NCBI GenBank assembly: GCA_946478975.1
Contig: CAMLEO010000080.1
Location: forward strand, 1 to 25,324
From: an uncultured Steroidobacter sp.
GTDB lineage: Bacteria; Pseudomonadota; Gammaproteobacteria; Steroidobacterales; Steroidobacteraceae
DNA: 25,324 nt
Reading direction: 5' to 3'
Shown here: positions 1 to 5,825 of the stretch, one piece after another
Position numbering within the stretch: the first letter of the stretch is position 1
Layout: each line of letters opens with the position of its first letter
The notes under the pieces: generated by a model
The model's input: the letters and a program-made list of their open reading frames with translations, nothing else
Database searches by the model: none
Told to the model about the DNA's origin: nothing
Translations under genes and position numbers: made by a program

Positions 1-2
1 CA

Positions 3-428
3 TGGCGCAACCTGGTGCGCGCCCTGCTGCATCAAGGACTGGTCCAGGAGTCGCAGGATGGCTATGCCGTGCTGTCGCTCAATGCGCTCAGTTGGGAGGT
101 GTTACGAGGTGAGCGCAAAGTGCAGCTTGCCGTGGCGCCGGTCACAAATCGACGCGCCCGGTCCGCAGCCGCGGACGCCGAGCACTCGGACTCGCCGGCC
201 GAACACGCGCTGTTCGAGCGCTTGCGCAAGCTCCGCAAGCGGCTCGCGGATCACAGCGGAGTGCCGCCGTATGTCATCTTCCATGACTACACGCTGCGAG
301 AAATGGCGCGCCAGGCGCCGACCAACATTGCAGAATTTGCTGCCATTCCGGGCGTGGGCCAGGCCAAATTGGCACGCTACGGCCAGATGTTCACGGACGA
401 AATCCGCGCCGGCCTGGAAAACGGCTGA
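3..428 (+). CDS. recQ: ATP-dependent DNA helicase RecQ, C-terminal part (5' end outside window)
   Basis: Only the last 141 codons are present; the reading frame is open to the left edge, so the helicase core and zinc-binding region lie upstream. The first ~40 residues (RNLVRALLHQGLVQ, then LSLNALSWEVLRGERKV) match the end of the RecQ winged-helix region. Residues ~66-140 form an HRDC domain: LFERLRKLRKRLA, then PPYVIFHDYTLREMA and IPGVGQAKLARYG. The HRDC domain aids DNA binding by RecQ, a 3'-5' helicase in recombinational repair. The gene ends with TGA at 426-428, followed by a short T run (430-434) without a convincing hairpin. Identification rests on the winged-helix plus HRDC order; another HRDC helicase is less likely. 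Confidence 0.88.
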   Translation, partial: WRNLVRALLHQGLVQESQDGYAVLSLNALSWEVLRGERKVQLAVAPVTNRRARSAAADAEHSDSPAEHALFERLRKLRKRLADHSGVPPYVIFHDYTLREMARQAPTNIAEFAAIPGVGQAKLARYGQMFTDEIRAGLENG

Positions 429-477
429 GTTTTTCTCGTGTCGTCATCGGTTGGGGCGTGACTTTTGCAGAGCCGGG

Positions 478-483
478 TATAAT
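478..483 (+). promoter_or_regulatory. Candidate sigma-70 -10 box (TATAAT) for the KAS III gene
   Basis: A perfect TATAAT lies in the recQ/KAS III gap, 88 nt before the chosen ATG. No good -35 hexamer is present at 16-18 nt spacing; the best TTG-containing hexamer (TTGGGG, 451-456) is 21 nt away. The predicted leader would be about 80 nt. The perfect -10 and its place between two same-strand genes support a promoter, but the weak -35 keeps the call tentative. Confidence 0.5.
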
Positions 484-571
484 CGCCGCTTCCGCGTGAC
501 CGGCCCCGGCCATGTGGCGCGCATTGTTATTTGTAGAGCCCCTCAGTACAGCTAGTCGACAGAGACGACCG

Positions 572-1519
572 ATGTTCATTCATGCCTCGGGTGAGTACCT
601 GCCGGAACGGGTCGTTGATAACGACTACTTCTCGCGCCTGACCGGCCGCCCAGCGCCGTGGTTCGAGCAACTGACAGGTATTCGTCAACGCCGTCGCGCG
701 GGCGAAGGCGAGAACGCGAACACGATGGCGATCGCCGCGGTCAAGCATCTGCTGCGCACGGGCGATGCGACGCTTGAAGGCGTAGATCTCATCATCGGCG
801 CGTCCTATACCCCGTGGGACACGATCGGCACGATTGCGCACGTATTGCAGAGAGAGTTCTCGCTGGCCGATGCGCGTGCGATGTATTTGTCGACCGCGTG
901 CTCGTCCTTCATCGATGCCATCGACATGGCGTCCGCGTACTTCTCCTCCGGCCGCTCGCGTAAAGCACTCATCGTCGCGTCCGAGCACAACAGCCTGTAC
1001 TCCTCGGACGGTGACGAAAAGTCGGGTCACTTGTGGGGCGACGGCGCCGCCGCGTTCGTCATCGGCAACGAGCCGGGCAAGTTGCGAGTGCAGATCTTGG
1101 ACACCCACACCGTCGGCCTGGCCGACTGCGGCCGCGGGCCGTTCGGCATCACGATGGTGCCCCGTGACGGCGGGCTGGTCATGCACTATGGCAAGGACAT
1201 CTTCATGCACGCGGTTCGTGAGATGGCCGCGATGGCGCGGCGGCTCATGGAACGCAACAAGCTGACCGTCTCCGACATCCGCATGGTTGTGCCTCACCAG
1301 GCCAACAAACGAATCATCGACAGCGTGGTCGAGGATCTCGGCATGTCGCCGCAGCGGGTGGCGCTGACCATCGGCGAGCTCGGCAACACGGGCTGCGCGA
1401 GTGTCGGCATCACACTGCATCGCTATTTGCACCGGTTGGAGCCGGGCGAATACGCGCTGCTGATCGCATTCGGCGGCGGCTATTCCGCTGCCGGCGCGCT
1501 CATACGCCGAACAAATTAA
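572..1519 (+). CDS. 3-oxoacyl-ACP synthase III family protein (KAS III / FabH-like)
   Basis: This 315-residue protein has the length and layout of KAS III, which condenses an acyl-CoA with malonyl-ACP to begin fatty-acid or related chain synthesis. The thiolase-fold Cys-His-Asn triad is visible: C110 in YLSTACSSFIDAID, H242 in VVPHQANKRIID and N272 in GELGNTGCASVGITL. HLWGDGAAAFVIG and the C-terminal IAFGGGYSAAGAL are also family signatures. The ATG at 572 is preferred over an in-frame ATG at 512, because family homology begins at MFIHASGEYLPERVV; the Shine-Dalgarno site is weak. The gene stands alone, away from fabD/fabG/acpP, so it may be a secondary KAS III (specialised primer or secondary lipid) rather than the housekeeping FabH. 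Substrate cannot be read from sequence. Confidence 0.88.
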   Translation: MFIHASGEYLPERVVDNDYFSRLTGRPAPWFEQLTGIRQRRRAGEGENANTMAIAAVKHLLRTGDATLEGVDLIIGASYTPWDTIGTIAHVLQREFSLADARAMYLSTACSSFIDAIDMASAYFSSGRSRKALIVASEHNSLYSSDGDEKSGHLWGDGAAAFVIGNEPGKLRVQILDTHTVGLADCGRGPFGITMVPRDGGLVMHYGKDIFMHAVREMAAMARRLMERNKLTVSDIRMVVPHQANKRIIDSVVEDLGMSPQRVALTIGELGNTGCASVGITLHRYLHRLEPGEYALLIAFGGGYSAAGALIRRTN

Positions 1520-1520
1520 T

Positions 1521-1553
1521 ACGAGGGATCGGGCATCCTGCCACGACCCTCGT
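1521..1553 (+). terminator. Hairpin just after the KAS III stop (possible terminator or mRNA end)
   Basis: Arms ACGAGGG (1521-1527) and CCCTCGT (1547-1553) are perfectly complementary. Within the loop a second stem, GGCA/TGCC (1532-1535/1539-1542), can form. No T run follows, so a classical Rho-independent terminator is not shown. It begins right after the stop codon at 1519. Confidence 0.4.
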
Positions 1554-1587
1554 GCGAGCAACAAAAGGCGTGACTTTTGCTGCTCGC
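1554..1587. terminator. Long hairpin between convergent genes, candidate bidirectional terminator
   Basis: Arms 1554-1567 and 1574-1587 pair over 14 positions with one A/C mismatch and a 6-nt loop (GCGTGA). Each strand carries CTTTT within its 3' arm. Its place between the stop codons of the convergent KAS III and UspE-like genes favours a role in ending transcription from both sides. The T tract is inside the stem rather than after it, which is atypical. Confidence 0.5.
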
Positions 1588-1588
1588 T

Positions 1589-1624
1589 CGCCGCTTGCGC
1601 GGCGGAGCACCGTCCTGGTGCTCC
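1589..1624. repeat. Two further adjacent hairpins in the convergent intergenic region
   Basis: CGCCGC/GCGGCG (1589-1594/1599-1604, loop TTGC) is followed by GGAGCACC/GGTGCTCC (1604-1611/1617-1624, loop GTCCT); both stems are perfect and they share base 1604. The second lies 5 nt from the UspE-like stop codon, where it would be the first structure met by minus-strand transcripts. Confidence 0.5.
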
Positions 1625-1629
1625 ACGCG

Positions 1630-2568
1630 CTATATGGTGATGTGCTCGGAGAAGTTCGGCGGCTTCACGATCAACGCGTCGCACGGCAACCGTTCGAGCA
1701 CATCCTCCGCAGTGCTGCCGATGAAGATGCGCTTCAAGCCGCTGCGCGCGATCGCTCCCATCGTGACTACATCTGCATGCAGCGAGTCAGCTGCATGCGG
1801 CAATACCTGGGCAGGGCCGCCGACATGCAGGTGGATGCGCTCCGGGCCGAGGTGATATTCGGCCAGCAGCGCGTCGAGCAGCTTGCGCCGATTCGCTTCT
1901 TCTACAGCCAAGTCCTCCGGCGTCACGGCAGCTGCCAGCGGCGGATTGCCTGCAGTCGCGGCGCCGATGATGGCCATCGGCAAATAAACATGCACGACGT
2001 GCAACTCGCCTTCCAGCCGCTGTGCGAGCAGCGCCGCGTGTTCGAGAATCCAATGATCCAGGATTTCCGGTTTGTCATTGACGTGACCTGGATCGACCGC
2101 CGCAACGATGCGCGGCGCAGACGCCCACTTCGTTTTCTTCGTCAGCAGCAGCGGCACGGGACAGCCACGAATCAGCTGCCAGTCCGTGTTGGTCAGAAAC
2201 GTTCGCTTGGCGAGCGAATGATGATGGGTGTCCTTGATCACGAGATCGGCATTCGTGTGCCGGGTGCGATCGATGAGCGCGACGTGCAGAGCATCGGCGT
2301 ACATGCACTCGGTCGTCACATCGAGCCCACGGCTGCGCAACGGCGCCGCCAATGTTTCTAACAACGATTTGATGTCGACCAGGAACGGCTGATCGGAATG
2401 AGCACGCAAGTGCACCGCGAGCCGCATCTCGCGCGTCACCTTGGTGTCGCAGACGAACAGCTCGATGCGTGCTTTGAATCTCTCGGCGAGCACCGCGGCC
2501 TTGTCGATCGCGGGATGTTCGCTCGCCGTGGGGTCGACGATGACCAGTATTTGTTTGATGTAGTCCAT
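1630..2568 (-). CDS. uspE: Tandem-domain universal stress protein, UspE-like
   Basis: The 312-residue product carries two Usp domains, close to the length of E. coli UspE. Domain 1 spans about residues 1-145 and holds KDTHHHSLAKRTFLTNTDWQ, the UspE-type version that lacks the usual nucleotide-binding glycine motif. Domain 2 spans about 150-312 and ends with MGAIARSGLKRIFIGSTAED and CDALIVKPP, which fits the G-x2-G-x9-G-S/T nucleotide-binding pattern. Usp proteins are cytoplasmic and help cells survive stress and growth arrest. The ATG at 2568 (MDYIKQILVIVDP) is chosen over an upstream in-frame start because the Usp beta-strand begins there. It lies 57 nt downstream of the hybrid kinase on the same strand and may be co-transcribed. 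A hairpin (2577-2597) precedes the start codon. Confidence 0.88.
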   Translation of the reverse strand: MDYIKQILVIVDPTASEHPAIDKAAVLAERFKARIELFVCDTKVTREMRLAVHLRAHSDQPFLVDIKSLLETLAAPLRSRGLDVTTECMYADALHVALIDRTRHTNADLVIKDTHHHSLAKRTFLTNTDWQLIRGCPVPLLLTKKTKWASAPRIVAAVDPGHVNDKPEILDHWILEHAALLAQRLEGELHVVHVYLPMAIIGAATAGNPPLAAAVTPEDLAVEEANRRKLLDALLAEYHLGPERIHLHVGGPAQVLPHAADSLHADVVTMGAIARSGLKRIFIGSTAEDVLERLPCDALIVKPPNFSEHITI

Positions 2569-2576
2569 GAGCGGGA

Positions 2577-2597
2577 GTCTCGAATTGCCGGCGAGAC
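2577..2597 (-). promoter_or_regulatory. Hairpin overlapping the ribosome-binding region of the UspE-like gene
   Basis: GTCTCG (2577-2582) and CGAGAC (2592-2597) are complementary with a 9-nt loop. On the minus-strand mRNA the stem ends 8 nt before the ATG, so it would cover the position where a Shine-Dalgarno sequence should lie. No strong Shine-Dalgarno is visible. It could limit translation or process the kinase-usp transcript. Confidence 0.35.
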
Positions 2598-2625
2598 GCC
2601 GACATCGGGACAACCGCGTAACCGC

Positions 2626-4191
2626 TCAGCGAAAGCCCAGGGCTACCGCAGAATTCGCATCGCCCTCGCTCGACAGCTCCTCGATCGCGGTCAGCAAGGC
2701 GGTGGTATCGACGGGCTTGCTGAGGAAACGACAATGAGCCACCGGCCCGCGCAACGAGCGCACAACCGAAGGCAAATCGCCGCTGAGCACGACTGCCGGC
2801 ACATCGGCACCGACGCGTTCACGCAGCTTGTTCAGCAAGTCCAGGCCGGTGTTGCGACCGTCGAGGTGATAGTCCGCGATGATCAATGTGCGGGTGACTT
2901 CGGCGGGCGGAAGTGTTTGGAACAAGGCCTCCGCCTCCGCGACCGACGGCGCGCTGACGACCGGAAAACCTTCGAAGCGCAGGAACAGCTCGGTCGCGAG
3001 CCGCACGCCTTCATTGTCCTCGACCAGCAGGATGCGCGCTCGACGCTGCGTTCCCTCGGCGGCCGTGGCCATCGCCGCCTGCTCCACATTTGTATCGGCT
3101 TCGGCGAGAAATTCTTTGGGGATGGTGACGATCGCCTGCGTGCCTTCGCCAACGCGCGATGTGATCTTCACGCTGAAGCCCAGCAGCCGCGCCACTTCTT
3201 TGACGATGGCGAGGCCCAGCCCCACACCCATGCGCTTGGCGCCCTGCGTGTCGACTTGATAGTACTCATCGAAAATGCGATCGAGCTTGTCGGCGGGAAT
3301 GCCGATGCCGGTATCGCTCACGATCAATGTCAGCCCATCCTGGTCCACGGCGCAGGTGACAGCGACTTCGCCGTGATCGGTATATTTGAGCGCGTTGCCG
3401 ACCAGGTTTTGTAACAACTGATAGAACAGCGTGCGGTCGGTCGTGACCACGAGCGAAGCAGACTCGATGCGCAGCGCGATGCCTCGCGCCTGGGCAAGCG
3501 AATCGAACTCGCTCTGCAATTGATGGAGCACATCGCCGACGGCGACCTGGCCCGGCACCGGCTCGATCGCGCCCGACTCCAGGCGGCTGATGTCGAGCAA
3601 TGCATTCAACATGCGCGTCATGCCTTCGATGGCGCGCTCCTGCTGTTGCAAGAGCTCGCGCATCTGCGGTGACGCCACCTTGAGCATCGCTGCGTTGAGC
3701 AGGCGAATGGATTGAATCGGCTGCCGCAGATCGTGACTGGCGGTGGCGAGAAAGCGGCTCTTGGCCCGATTGGCGCGATCGGCTTCTTCGCGCGCGGCCA
3801 CCAGCGCTTCATTGACCTGCTGCCGCTCGGTGTTGTCACGAATCGCCGCGGCGACAAACAACTTGCCGTCGATCTGAAACGGTGCGAGCCGGATGCCGGC
3901 CGCAAACTCGCTGCCGTCGGCGCGTCGTGCAAACAATTCGGCAATCCGGGCGCCCATTTCTCGGCCGCCGGGACTGTCGATGTACGCCGCCAGGTGGCTG
4001 CCGTGGCGGCCCCGCAGGCGCTCCGGAATCAATGTATCCAGCGGCTTGCCGACCAGTTGCTCGGGGGAATATCCGAACAAGGCCGTGACCGTTTCGTTCG
4101 CAAAACGAATGCGGCCGGCGGCATCGATGACGATCAGTGCGTCGGGCGAGAAGCGCAGCAGGTGTTGCGTGATGTCGCGCAGTTCATCCAT
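2626..4191 (-). CDS. Hybrid sensor histidine kinase (PAS-HisKA-HATPase-REC)
   Basis: This 521-residue protein has no membrane segment, so it is probably cytoplasmic. A PAS domain spans about residues 8-125 (FSPDALIVIDAAGRIRFANE, FGYSPEQLVGKPLDTLIP, DGSEFAAGIRLAPF). A short helix leads to HisKA with H153 in ATASHDLRQPIQSIRL, the HDLRQP H-box typical of one hybrid-kinase group. The ATPase domain shows the N box QNLVGNALKYTD (~261-272), DTGIGIPADKLDRIFDEYYQ and MGVGLGLAIVKEVA. A receiver domain (~386-505) has E391/D392, phospho-acceptor D440 in IIADYHLDG and K492 in FLSKPVD. It has no output domain, so phosphotransfer to another regulator is likely. It is divergent from the FixL-like kinase at 4369 and upstream of the UspE-like gene. 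The PAS signal is unknown. Confidence 0.92.
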   Translation of the reverse strand: MDELRDITQHLLRFSPDALIVIDAAGRIRFANETVTALFGYSPEQLVGKPLDTLIPERLRGRHGSHLAAYIDSPGGREMGARIAELFARRADGSEFAAGIRLAPFQIDGKLFVAAAIRDNTERQQVNEALVAAREEADRANRAKSRFLATASHDLRQPIQSIRLLNAAMLKVASPQMRELLQQQERAIEGMTRMLNALLDISRLESGAIEPVPGQVAVGDVLHQLQSEFDSLAQARGIALRIESASLVVTTDRTLFYQLLQNLVGNALKYTDHGEVAVTCAVDQDGLTLIVSDTGIGIPADKLDRIFDEYYQVDTQGAKRMGVGLGLAIVKEVARLLGFSVKITSRVGEGTQAIVTIPKEFLAEADTNVEQAAMATAAEGTQRRARILLVEDNEGVRLATELFLRFEGFPVVSAPSVAEAEALFQTLPPAEVTRTLIIADYHLDGRNTGLDLLNKLRERVGADVPAVVLSGDLPSVVRSLRGPVAHCRFLSKPVDTTALLTAIEELSSEGDANSAVALGFR

Positions 4192-4254
4192 CGGTAGCCA
4201 CGGGTCCGGTGCCGCTCAATGAAACCATGTCGGCAAATTATGCCGCCGCCGGGT

Positions 4255-4260
4255 CGTCAA
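4255..4260 (-). promoter_or_regulatory. Possible -35 box in the divergent kinase-kinase intergenic region
   Basis: The minus strand reads TTGACG here, with CATAAT (4238-4243) 11 nt downstream. The spacing is too short for a standard sigma-70 promoter, so this is weak. It is the best candidate for the hybrid kinase gene starting at 4191. Confidence 0.2.
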
Positions 4261-4283
4261 CGATATGATTTTACATGCAACCG

Positions 4284-4296
4284 CTTAGTCTCTAAG
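4284..4296. promoter_or_regulatory. 13-nt palindrome in divergent promoter region, candidate operator
   Basis: CTTAG-TCT-CTAAG is a perfect inverted repeat 93 nt upstream of the divergent hybrid kinase start and 34-73 nt upstream of the candidate starts of the FixL-like kinase. A dimeric regulator binding here could control both directions. It does not match the FNR consensus TTGAT-N4-ATCAA. Confidence 0.3.
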
Positions 4297-4368
4297 GGGC
4301 CGGCGTAGTGAGTTCCGTGGAAGTCGCGGGTGTCCCGCAGCGGGGGTTGCGGCAGTCTCCCTGACCAT

Positions 4369-5166
4369 ATGACACTCCCCGCCATCATGGCCGACGAAAA
4401 AGCCTTCGAACCTGCATCCCAGCTGCAGACGTCGCGGCTGCTCGAGCAGTTGATGCTGATCGCGCGAGCCTCGGCGCTCGAAGAAATGGCCAGCGGCTTC
4501 GCGCACGAGCTGAACCAACCCATCGGTGCCATCGCCACCTTTGCGCAGGCCGCCCAGCGCATGCTGACGCGTGCCGAACCGATGACGGCGGCGGCGGTGG
4601 ATGTCCTCAAACACATCAGCACCGAGGCGCTCAATGCCGGCCAGGGCATCCGGCGCATTCGCAAGATCTTCAACGACGGCGCCGTCGAGCGCTCGGTATG
4701 CGCGCTGCCGGATATCCTGAGCGAGCTGATGCCGGTGCTGGAATTACTGGCAACTCGCGCCGGCGCACGGCTGGACGTCGCCGTCGACGCTTCGCTGCCG
4801 CTGGTCGCAATCGATCGCCTGCGCGTTCAGCACGTTATCTACACCTTGGTGCAAAACTCGCTGGAAGTGCGCCGGCCCGCCGGCCAGGCACCGCAGGTGC
4901 GCATCGAGGCGACGGGCGATCGTTACGCGGTCACGCTGGCAGTGATCGATAACGGCATCGGCCTGACGAATGAAGCACGCGCCCAGCTGTTTCGCCCCTT
5001 CTTTACCACCAAGGAACACGGCACGGGATTGGGATTGGCCTCCAGCCGCGCTATTGTCGAGGCGCATGAAGGCGCGATCGGCTGCGACGACGTCGGCAGC
5101 GGTGGCGCCAGGTTTTGGTTCCGACTTCCCGCAACCACCGATCAGCCCTCGGCGGAGCCCACATGA
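4369..5166 (+). CDS. FixL-like sensor histidine kinase lacking a sensor domain
   Basis: The 265-residue product starts almost directly with the kinase core. HisKA has H46 in GFAHELNQPIGAIATFAQAA, the HELNQP H-box of the FixL/NtrB-like group. The ATPase domain has N163 in TLVQNSLEV, D194 in VIDNGIGL, and FRPFFTTKEHGTGLGLASSR near residue 215. No PAS, haem or membrane region precedes it, so input must come from a partner protein or the short N terminus. ATG 4369 is used; a GTG at 4330 with GGAAG 6 nt upstream, or ATG 4387, are alternatives. Its TGA overlaps the ATG of the response-regulator gene (ATGA), so the two are translationally coupled and form a cognate pair. Classic FixL has PAS-haem domains, so oxygen sensing should not be assumed. 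Confidence 0.87.
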   Translation: MTLPAIMADEKAFEPASQLQTSRLLEQLMLIARASALEEMASGFAHELNQPIGAIATFAQAAQRMLTRAEPMTAAAVDVLKHISTEALNAGQGIRRIRKIFNDGAVERSVCALPDILSELMPVLELLATRAGARLDVAVDASLPLVAIDRLRVQHVIYTLVQNSLEVRRPAGQAPQVRIEATGDRYAVTLAVIDNGIGLTNEARAQLFRPFFTTKEHGTGLGLASSRAIVEAHEGAIGCDDVGSGGARFWFRLPATTDQPSAEPT

Positions 5167-5813
5167 ACGCGAACGTAAACAAGAACAACCGCAAGAAGCC
5201 CACTATTTATATCGTGGACGACGACGACGGCATGCGTCGTGCGCTCACCGTGCTGATGCACACGGTGGGCTACAACGCCGTGGCGTTCGAACGTCCGGCC
5301 GAATTCCTGCAAAAGCTCGATCCGAACCAGCCCGGCTGCCTGGTGCTGGACGTGCGCATGCCGGAGATGAGCGGCCTGGAAGTGCAGCAGCAGCTGAACC
5401 GCAACGGCTCGATGCTGCCGGTGATCCTGGGCACCGGTCACGGCGATATTCCGATGGCGGTGCAGGCGATGAAGGACGGCGCCTTCGACTTCCTGCAGAA
5501 ACCTTTCCGCGACCAGGACCTGCTCGATCGCATCAATGGCGCGCTCAAGCAGGACGCCGAGAATCGCGAACTGGTGGAGCGGCACGCCGATCTCAAACGC
5601 CGCGTCGAATCGCTGACACCGCGCGAGCGGGAAGTGATGGCGCTGGTGGTGGACGGTCGCGCCAACAAAGTCATCGCCATCGACCTCGGCTTGAGCGAGC
5701 GCACCGTGGAAATCCATCGGGCCAATGTCATGGAAAAGATGCAGGCCCGCTCGGTTGCGCACCTGGTGAAAATGCATCTGACCTTGAACGGGGAAACTTT
5801 GGCCAACGGCTAG
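5163..5813 (+). CDS. FixJ-like response regulator (REC-LuxR-type HTH)
   Basis: This is a 216-residue transcription factor. The receiver domain (~13-127) has the acidic pocket IVDDDDGMRRAL, phospho-acceptor D63 in CLVLDVRMPEMSG, TGHGDIPMAVQAMKDGAFDF and K113 in LQKPF; these are hallmarks of the FixJ/NodW/TtrR subfamily. The LuxR-type HTH (~150-210) shows LTPREREVMALVVDGRANKVIA, then LGLSERTVEIHRANVMEKM. Start ATG 5163 overlaps the kinase stop codon and has GGAG 5 nt upstream. The phosphoketolase start is only 12 nt downstream, so the regulator and enzyme are in one operon. FixJ proteins activate low-oxygen genes in rhizobia; targets here are unknown, with the adjacent enzyme and the cbb3 locus as reasonable candidates. 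Confidence 0.92.
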   Translation: MNANVNKNNRKKPTIYIVDDDDGMRRALTVLMHTVGYNAVAFERPAEFLQKLDPNQPGCLVLDVRMPEMSGLEVQQQLNRNGSMLPVILGTGHGDIPMAVQAMKDGAFDFLQKPFRDQDLLDRINGALKQDAENRELVERHADLKRRVESLTPREREVMALVVDGRANKVIAIDLGLSERTVEIHRANVMEKMQARSVAHLVKMHLTLNGETLANG

Positions 5814-5825
5814 TAATTGGTAGTC

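Noticed and set aside
527..1684. 385-codon open frame on the minus strand
   Set aside because: It lies opposite the KAS III gene, whose catalytic triad is intact. The minus-strand protein is Arg/His/Ala-rich with no domain, as expected of a GC-rich shadow frame.
1552..3414. Two long plus-strand frames (1552-2361 and 2398-3414)
   Set aside because: They are antisense to the UspE-like and hybrid kinase genes, which have clear motifs; the plus-strand products have none.
4369..5813. Calling the pair fixL and fixJ
   Set aside because: The kinase lacks the PAS-haem sensor that defines FixL, so only FixL-like and FixJ-like are used.
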